Below are positions 59,253 to 64,000 of a stretch of DNA of 64,000 nt, piece by piece. Both the position numbers and the translations under genes were made by a program. The stretch comes from Streptomyces sp. CB02980 (lineage in GTDB: Bacteria; Actinomycetota; Actinomycetes; Streptomycetales; Streptomycetaceae), in the NCBI RefSeq assembly GCF_014451325.2, contig NZ_JACSCH020000022.1, positions 1-64,000 of the forward strand. The letters run 5' to 3'. Position 1 is the first letter of the stretch, and the number at the start of each line of letters is the position of its first letter. The notes below the pieces were generated by a model. The model worked only from the letters and a program-made list of their open reading frames with translations. It was not told the origin of the DNA and made no database searches.

Positions 59253-60170
59253 ATGAGCAGCAACCTCGCTGATTCTTCCCAGCCCACCCGCCCGGCGATT
59301 GCCTGGATCGGCCTCGGCATCATGGGCTCCCCCATGGCCGAGAACCTGCTGAAGGCCGGCTACTCGGTCACCGGCTTCACCCTTGAGCAGGACAAGCTGG
59401 ACCGGCTCGCCAAGGCCGGCGGCACCTCCGCCTCCTCGATCGCCGAGGCCGTCAAGGACGCCGACGTCATCATCACGATGGTGCCCGCGTCCCCGCACGT
59501 CGAGGCCATCTCGTACGGCCCCGAGGGCATCCTGGAGAACGCCAGGCAGGGCGCGCTGATCATCGACATGTCGTCGATCACCCCGCAGACCTCGGTAGAC
59601 CTCGCCAAGAACGCCAAGGAGAAGGGCATCCGCGTCATCGACGCGCCCGTCTCCGGCGGCGAGGCCGGCGCCATCGAGGCCGTGCTCTCGATCATGGTCG
59701 GCGGCGAGAAGGCCGACTTCGACGAGGCCCTCCCGGTCCTCGAGGCCCTCGGCAAGACCATCGTCCTCTGTGGCCCGCACGGCTCCGGCCAGACGGTGAA
59801 GGCCGCCAACCAGCTGATCGTCGCGGTCAACATCCAGGCCTGCGCCGAGGCCGTGGTCTTCCTGGAGAAGTCCGGTGTGGACCTCCAGGCCGCCCTCGAC
59901 GTCCTCAACGGCGGTCTGGCCGGCTCGACCGTGCTGACCCGCAAGAAGGACAACTTCCTGAACCGGGACTTCAAGCCCGGCTTCCGGATCGACCTGCACC
60001 ACAAGGACATGGGCATCGTCACCGACGCCGCCCGCAACGTCGGTGCGGCCCTCCCGGTCGGCGCGGTCGTCGCCCAGCTCGTGGCCTCGCTGCGCGCCCA
60101 GGGTGACGGCGGCCTGGACCACTCGGCCCTGCTGCGCGCCGTCGAGCGCCTCTCCGGCCAGCAGGTCTGA
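59253..60170 (+). CDS. glxR: Tartronate semialdehyde reductase
   Basis: The 305-residue beta-hydroxyacid dehydrogenase has the Rossmann motif GLGIMGSPMAENLLKAG, the substrate-binding DAPVSGGEAGA, catalytic lysine in GSGQTVKAANQLIVA and the late KDMGIVTDAARNVG. It reduces tartronate semialdehyde to glycerate with NAD(P)H. Translation starts at 59253, where MSSNL precedes the Rossmann fold. It forms an operon with hyi. Confidence 0.95.
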   Translation: MSSNLADSSQPTRPAIAWIGLGIMGSPMAENLLKAGYSVTGFTLEQDKLDRLAKAGGTSASSIAEAVKDADVIITMVPASPHVEAISYGPEGILENARQGALIIDMSSITPQTSVDLAKNAKEKGIRVIDAPVSGGEAGAIEAVLSIMVGGEKADFDEALPVLEALGKTIVLCGPHGSGQTVKAANQLIVAVNIQACAEAVVFLEKSGVDLQAALDVLNGGLAGSTVLTRKKDNFLNRDFKPGFRIDLHHKDMGIVTDAARNVGAALPVGAVVAQLVASLRAQGDGGLDHSALLRAVERLSGQQV

Positions 60171-60277
60171 GCCGACGCCCCCGTGTGCGGGGGCCCCAGA
60201 TTTCCGGTCGGTGGCGGCGCTGACAACTGTCCTGTCGCGCCCAGGCGCCGCCGCCGACCGGAACACCACACTTCCTT

Positions 60278-60319
60278 TTCAACAAACTGTTGACGTCGCG
60301 TTCGAGCCGAATCTACGCT
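60278..60319 (+). promoter_or_regulatory. katA promoter with AllR-type operator
   Basis: TTCAACAAACTGTTGACG (60278-60295) ends in the -35 box TTGACG (60290-60295). An 18-nt spacer leads to TACGCT (60314-60319) as -10. The architecture is identical to the urate-operon promoter. Confidence 0.8.
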
Positions 60320-60359
60320 CCTCGCACCCGCCAGCAGAGCTCCCGTACGGAAGGTCACG

Positions 60360-61817
60360 ATGTCGAAGCGCGTGCTTACGACCGAGTCCGGCGCCCCCGT
60401 CGCCGACAACCAGAACTCCGCCACCGCCGGCGTCGGTGGCCCTCTCCTCCTCCAGGACCAGCACCTGCTGGAGAAGCTCGCGCGCTTCAACCGTGAGCGG
60501 ATCCCGGAGCGTGTGGTGCACGCCCGCGGCTCCGGCGCGTACGGCTACTTCGAGGTGACCGACGACGTCACCGGCTTCACCAAGGCGGACTTCCTCGGCG
60601 AGGTCGGCAAGAAGACCGAGACGTTCATCCGCTTCTCCACCGTGGCCGACTCGCTCGGTGGCGCGGACGCCGTCCGCGACCCGCGCGGCTTCGCGCTGAA
60701 GTTCTACACCGAAGAGGGCAACTACGACCTCGTCGGCAACAACACCCCGGTGTTCTTCATCAAGGACCCGATCAAGTTCCCCGACTTCATCCACTCCCAG
60801 AAGCGCGACCCCTTCACGGGCAAGCAGGAGGCGGACAACGTCTGGGACTTCTGGGCCCACGCCCCCGAGGCCACCCACCAGATCACCTGGCTCATGGGCG
60901 ACCGCGGCATCCCGGCCTCGTACCGTCACATGAACGGCTACGGCTCGCACACCTACCAGTGGACCAACGAGGCGGGCGAGGCCTTCTTCGTCAAGTACCA
61001 CTTCAAGACGAACCAGGGCATCCGCTCCCTCTCCGCCGACCAGGCCGCCGAGCTCGTCGGCAAGGACGCGAACTCGCACCAGACCGACCTGCTGCAGGCG
61101 ATCGAGCGCGGTGTGAACCCGTCCTGGACCCTGTACGTCCAGGTGATGCCGGCCGCCGAGGCCGCGGACTACCGCTTCAACCCCTTCGACCTCACCAAGG
61201 TGTGGCCGCACAGCGACTACCCGCTGCAGCGCGTGGGCCGTCTGGTCCTCGACCGCAACCCGGACAACGTCTTCGCCGAGGTCGAGCAGGCCGCGTTCTC
61301 GCCGAACAACTTCGTCCCGGGCATCGGCCCCTCGCCGGACAAGATGCTCCAGGGCCGCCTCTTCGCCTACGCGGACGCCCACCGCTACCGCCTCGGCGTC
61401 AACCACACCCAGCTCGCGGTGAACGCCCCCAAGGCGACCGTCGCAGAGAACTACGGCCGGGACGGCGCCATGGCCACCCGCCAGGGCTCGCGCCACGACA
61501 AGAACTACGAGCCCAACTCGTACCAGGGCCCGGCCCAGACCGACGCGGCGCTCTCCGCCCCGCTCGCGATCCACGGCTGGACCGGCACCCACGAGGCGCC
61601 GCAGCACACCAAGGACGACGACTTCTTCCAGGCCGGCGAGCTCTACCGCCTGATGTCCGAGGACGAGAAGAAGCGTCTGGTCGCCAACATCGCCGGCGGC
61701 CTGTCCCAGGTGTCCCGCGAGGACGTCATCGAGAAGAACCTCGCGCACTTCGCCGCCGCCGACGCGGACTACGGCAAGCGCGTGGCCGAGGCCGTCAACG
61801 CCCTGCGCGAGGACTGA
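60360..61817 (+). CDS. katA: Monofunctional heme catalase (small-subunit type)
   Basis: The 485-residue catalase has the distal histidine in ERVVHARGSGAYG, the asparagine in NNTPVFFIKDP and the proximal heme-tyrosine in RLFAYADAHRYRLG. Its length fits the small-subunit, NADPH-binding clade. It removes H2O2. It lies next to glyoxylate genes rather than oxidative-stress regulators, and its promoter carries the AllR-type palindrome. It therefore probably serves the peroxide from urate oxidase. From memory, S. coelicolor has a catalase in this position too. Confidence 0.97.
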   Translation: MSKRVLTTESGAPVADNQNSATAGVGGPLLLQDQHLLEKLARFNRERIPERVVHARGSGAYGYFEVTDDVTGFTKADFLGEVGKKTETFIRFSTVADSLGGADAVRDPRGFALKFYTEEGNYDLVGNNTPVFFIKDPIKFPDFIHSQKRDPFTGKQEADNVWDFWAHAPEATHQITWLMGDRGIPASYRHMNGYGSHTYQWTNEAGEAFFVKYHFKTNQGIRSLSADQAAELVGKDANSHQTDLLQAIERGVNPSWTLYVQVMPAAEAADYRFNPFDLTKVWPHSDYPLQRVGRLVLDRNPDNVFAEVEQAAFSPNNFVPGIGPSPDKMLQGRLFAYADAHRYRLGVNHTQLAVNAPKATVAENYGRDGAMATRQGSRHDKNYEPNSYQGPAQTDAALSAPLAIHGWTGTHEAPQHTKDDDFFQAGELYRLMSEDEKKRLVANIAGGLSQVSREDVIEKNLAHFAAADADYGKRVAEAVNALRED

Positions 61818-62312
61818 CCGACCAGCACCACCCAGACTGCGTACGGCACCTGACGGGAGGTCAGTGCCGTACGTGGTCCGGATCGCCGACCCGGATGAGG
61901 GGTGGCCGGTGATCCGGACAAGCGTGAGGACCGCGGCGGCGCCGAGCCAGTGCGGTGGTAAGGGCGCCGATCCCCCTTCTTGACCTGAAAGAAGGGGAGC
62001 ACCGGCCGCCCGTCGGCACCGCCGCGGTCCCAACGCCCCCTCCCCGGCGATTCCCTCCCGAGGGAATCCTCCTGAGGGAATCCCCCAGACTCCGCCCGGC
62101 GGCGCGAACGTCCTGTCGCGCCAGCCTCGTGCCGTCGGGCGGTCACAAGCGGAGAGCGCGGAACCAGGTTTACGGTCCCTGGTTCCGCGCTCTTCTCTGT
62201 GCGTACGACTCCGCCAGCGCATCGTTTCTGCGGTGAAGATCCGCACCCGCTCGGAGGAGCGCACCGCGATTCGGGGCCCCCGCACCCGCTCGTCGGCGCT
62301 ATCCACTCGTAC
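61818..62312. other. Highly structured non-coding spacer (495 bp)
   Basis: No convincing gene. After katA, a hairpin near 61838-61873 (GTACGGCAC-CTGAC with GTCAG-TGCCGTAC) probably ends its mRNA. Then come nested stems: 61928-61945 with 62013-62030 (18 bp, one mismatch), enclosing 61973-61981 with 61989-61997 (CCCCTTCTT); then 62049-62057 with 62060-62068 (GATTCCCTC); then the strong hairpin at 62153-62193. The last part holds the HNH gene promoter. Confidence 0.7.
62153..62193 (+). terminator. Strong terminator hairpin in the structured spacer
   Basis: A perfect 16-bp stem AGAGCGCGGAACCAGG/CCTGGTTCCGCGCTCT has a 9-nt loop and is followed by TCTTCTCTG. It lies 335 nt after katA, too far to be its simple terminator, so it may end a separate short transcript. 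Confidence 0.75.
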
Positions 62313-62978
62313 ATGATCAAGAACCTGTTGCGCGGGCTCACCCCGCTCGCCCTCATCCTGTCCCCGCTCGCCGTCACCTCCCCCGCCCTCTCCGCGAACG
62401 TCGTGATGCTGCCCGACGCACTCGCCGAGCTCACCGAGGCGTCGGAGGACCCGGACGGCTTCACGGCGAGCGCGTTCCCCCACTGGAACGCCGGTCTCGA
62501 CGCGACGGACGGCTGCGACACCCGCTCCGAGGTCCTGCTCGCCGAGGCCGTCGACGCGCCCACCACCGGTACCGGCTGCGCGCTGACCGGGGGCCGCTGG
62601 ACCTCGTACTACGACGGCCAGAGCGTCTCCGACCCGGCAACGCTCCACGTCGACCACCTCGTCCCGCTCGGCGAGGCCTGGGAGTCGGGGGCGTCCGGCT
62701 GGACCGCGTCCCGGCGCGAGCGGTTCGCGAACGACCAGGGCGCGACCGCGACCCTCGTCGCCGTCACCGCCCGCAGCCGACAGGACAAGGCGGGACGGGA
62801 CCCGGCCGACTGGGTGCCCTCGGACGCCGCCCAGTACTGCCGCTACGTGGGCGAGTGGGTGTCCACCAAACTGCGCTGGGGCCTGTCGGCCGACAAGGAC
62901 GAGGCGGAGGCGCTCAAGCTGTTCGCCGACGGTCCGTGCGAGGAGACGGTCGTGATCCGCTCGGCGACACCGAAGTAG
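62313..62978 (+). CDS. Secreted HNH-endonuclease-like protein (DUF1524/GmrSD C-terminal type)
   Basis: The 221-residue product has a Sec signal peptide (about 1-27, ending SPALSA). The nuclease-like core HVDHLVPLGEAWESG has the paired histidine and aspartate of the HNH/DUF1524 fold, followed by RRERFANDQGATATLVAV with the asparagine. Four cysteines probably pair in the secreted form. Such secreted single-domain nucleases are common in Streptomyces and of unknown role. The gene's last 65 nt overlap the convergent MFS gene. Confidence 0.88.
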   Translation: MIKNLLRGLTPLALILSPLAVTSPALSANVVMLPDALAELTEASEDPDGFTASAFPHWNAGLDATDGCDTRSEVLLAEAVDAPTTGTGCALTGGRWTSYYDGQSVSDPATLHVDHLVPLGEAWESGASGWTASRRERFANDQGATATLVAVTARSRQDKAGRDPADWVPSDAAQYCRYVGEWVSTKLRWGLSADKDEAEALKLFADGPCEETVVIRSATPK

Positions 62979-64000
62979 GCCCCTGCGCCCTCCCCTCGGC
63001 CCGTGCCAGCGAGTACGTCACGGTGAGCGAGGCGAGGGCGAGGAGCACCATCCCCGTGCGCGGTGACGTGTACTGGGCGAGGGTGCCGGCGAGCGCCGCG
63101 CTCACCCCCTGGAGCGCGAGCATCCCCGAGGTGTGAAGGCCGAGGGCGTGACCGCTCAGTTCCTCCGGCACCAGGGCCATCAGCCGCTCCTGGTGCAGAA
63201 GGCTCGCCGCGTACCCGCTCGCCGAGACCGTCACCGCGAGGACGGCGAGCGGCAGGGCCGGGTCGAGGACGAACACCAGGAACGGGACCGCGAGCAGCGC
63301 CTGCAGCGGGAACCGGATCCGCCCCCGCAGCCGTGCCGGCAGGAAGCGCCCGACGGCGGTGTCCCCGGCCAGCATCCCGAGCGCGGCGCAGGCGAAGAGG
63401 AGCCCGGCGCGCTCGGGGTCGTACGGCACGAAGAGCGACTCGCAGCCCACGATCAGCCCGTTGGGGATCCAGAGGGCCAGATAGGCGCGGCGGCGCGCGG
63501 GCGAGGACAGCAGCCGCCGGTTGGTGCGCCAGGTCTCGCCGACCGAGGCCCGGCCGGCGGCGCGGGGCGGGCGCGCCCCGAGGCCGAGGCGGGCGAGGAG
63601 CGCGGCGGCGAGGTAGAGGCCGGCGCCGACGAGGACCGTGCCCCGCGGCGAGAACAGGGCGATCAGGAGGCCGCCGGTCGCGAAGCCGCCGATCTGGCAG
63701 ACGCCGACGGCCATGTTCGTCACCGAGCGGCCGAGGAGGAAGTCCTCGCGGGCGAGGATCTCGTTCAGGAGGCCGTGTCGCACGCCGCCGCCGAGCGAGG
63801 CGGCGAGCCCCTCGGCGAGCAGGATGACGAAGACCGCCCAGGTCGGCAGCCCGGGAACCGCGAGGACGGCGGTGCCCAGGGCGAAGAAGAGCGCGATCCC
63901 GGAGATCGCGGCGCGCGGCGGCAGCCGGTCGGCGGCCGAGAGCAGGGTGGTCGCGCCGATCAGCTGGGCGAGCGAGGGTCCGAAGAGGGCGAGCGCGGAG
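62914..64000 (-). CDS. MFS transporter (5' end outside window)
   Basis: The frame is open to the right edge and the start lies beyond it. At least ten hydrophobic segments are visible. The half-molecule break is a loop (GRASVGETWRTNRRLLSS) typical of the MFS/enterobactin-exporter-like group seen in actinobacteria. The C-terminus is a disordered Ser/Pro/Arg tail reading antisense to the end of the HNH gene. The substrate is unknown. Confidence 0.88.
   Translation of the reverse strand, partial: SALALFGPSLAQLIGATTLLSAADRLPPRAAISGIALFFALGTAVLAVPGLPTWAVFVILLAEGLAASLGGGVRHGLLNEILAREDFLLGRSVTNMAVGVCQIGGFATGGLLIALFSPRGTVLVGAGLYLAAALLARLGLGARPPRAAGRASVGETWRTNRRLLSSPARRRAYLALWIPNGLIVGCESLFVPYDPERAGLLFACAALGMLAGDTAVGRFLPARLRGRIRFPLQALLAVPFLVFVLDPALPLAVLAVTVSASGYAASLLHQERLMALVPEELSGHALGLHTSGMLALQGVSAALAGTLAQYTSPRTGMVLLALASLTVTYSLARAEGRAQGPTSVSPSGSRPSPRTDRRRTA

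Noticed and set aside
61955..62236. A 93-codon plus-strand frame between katA and the HNH gene
   Set aside because: It runs through three perfect hairpins, has no ribosome site and encodes an unstructured Pro/Arg-rich sequence. A structured RNA fits better.

Overview
The window is high-GC actinobacterial DNA and almost certainly Streptomyces. Codon third positions are nearly all G or C, starts are often GTG, ATGA/GTGA start-stop overlaps are common, and the gene content (factor-independent urate oxidase with an IclR-type allantoin regulator, NHLM-type peptide exporter, SGNH hydrolase, hybrid PKS-NRPS) fits that genus. From memory, the purine genes resemble the S. coelicolor SCO6204-SCO6248 neighbourhood in inverted order. 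I could not check this. I see no tRNA, rRNA, insertion sequence, prophage or CRISPR array.

Region 1 (1-18.8 kb) is the end of a specialised-metabolite locus. A hybrid PKS-NRPS runs in from the left edge (AT end, DH, ACP, Cy, Cys-type A, PCP, TE). A flavin monooxygenase and a small unknown protein follow it. Beyond a strong bidirectional terminator lie, on the minus strand, an acyl-CoA ligase, a secreted protein, and a complete peptide-export operon: a double-glycine-leader peptide, an HlyD-like adaptor, a C39-peptidase ABC exporter and a second ABC exporter. A drug-efflux MFS gene and a divergent MarR regulator close the region, with three TTGA-N5-TCAA operators between them. The 72-residue precursor has no cysteine and no modification enzyme beside it, so it looks like an unmodified secreted peptide.

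Region 2 (18.8-32.1 kb) holds a minus-strand sugar ABC operon (GntR regulator, binding lipoprotein, permease, single-domain ATPase, ROK kinase, membrane-anchored protein) and a divergent Gfo/Idh/MocA dehydrogenase. A P450, a NarL-type two-component system, a DMT exporter, a RibD/DHFR-like reductase and an SDR follow.

Region 3 (32.4-43.7 kb) has allantoicase, allantoinase, their IclR-type regulator AllR and malate synthase. These are interrupted by a 68-bp-period minisatellite, a LolD/MacB-type ABC transporter beside a second two-component system, and a MocA-like nucleotidyltransferase.

Region 4 (43.7-50.1 kb) is a patch of secreted and hypothetical genes: SGNH hydrolase, a 599-residue unknown, a Beta-protein-family member, an FN3 lipoprotein and a 197-residue unknown.

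Region 5 (50.2-61.8 kb) is the urate-to-glyoxylate block: racemase-family protein, two NCS2 nucleobase transporters around an 8-oxoguanine deaminase, urate oxidase, HIU hydrolase, OHCU decarboxylase, an HTH protein and a thiamine-binding-like protein. Divergently follow hydroxypyruvate isomerase, tartronate semialdehyde reductase and catalase. The steps join up as purine uptake, then urate, allantoin, allantoate and ureidoglycolate, then glyoxylate, which goes to malate or, through tartronate semialdehyde, to glycerate. Catalase would remove the peroxide made by urate oxidase. A palindrome TCAAC-N5-(G/A)TTGA lies upstream of allB, aceB, the urate operon and katA. In the last three its right half forms the -35 hexamer of a recognisable promoter, which suggests one regulon.

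Region 6 (61.8-64 kb) has a highly structured non-coding spacer, a secreted HNH-nuclease-like protein and the 3' part of an MFS transporter that leaves the window.
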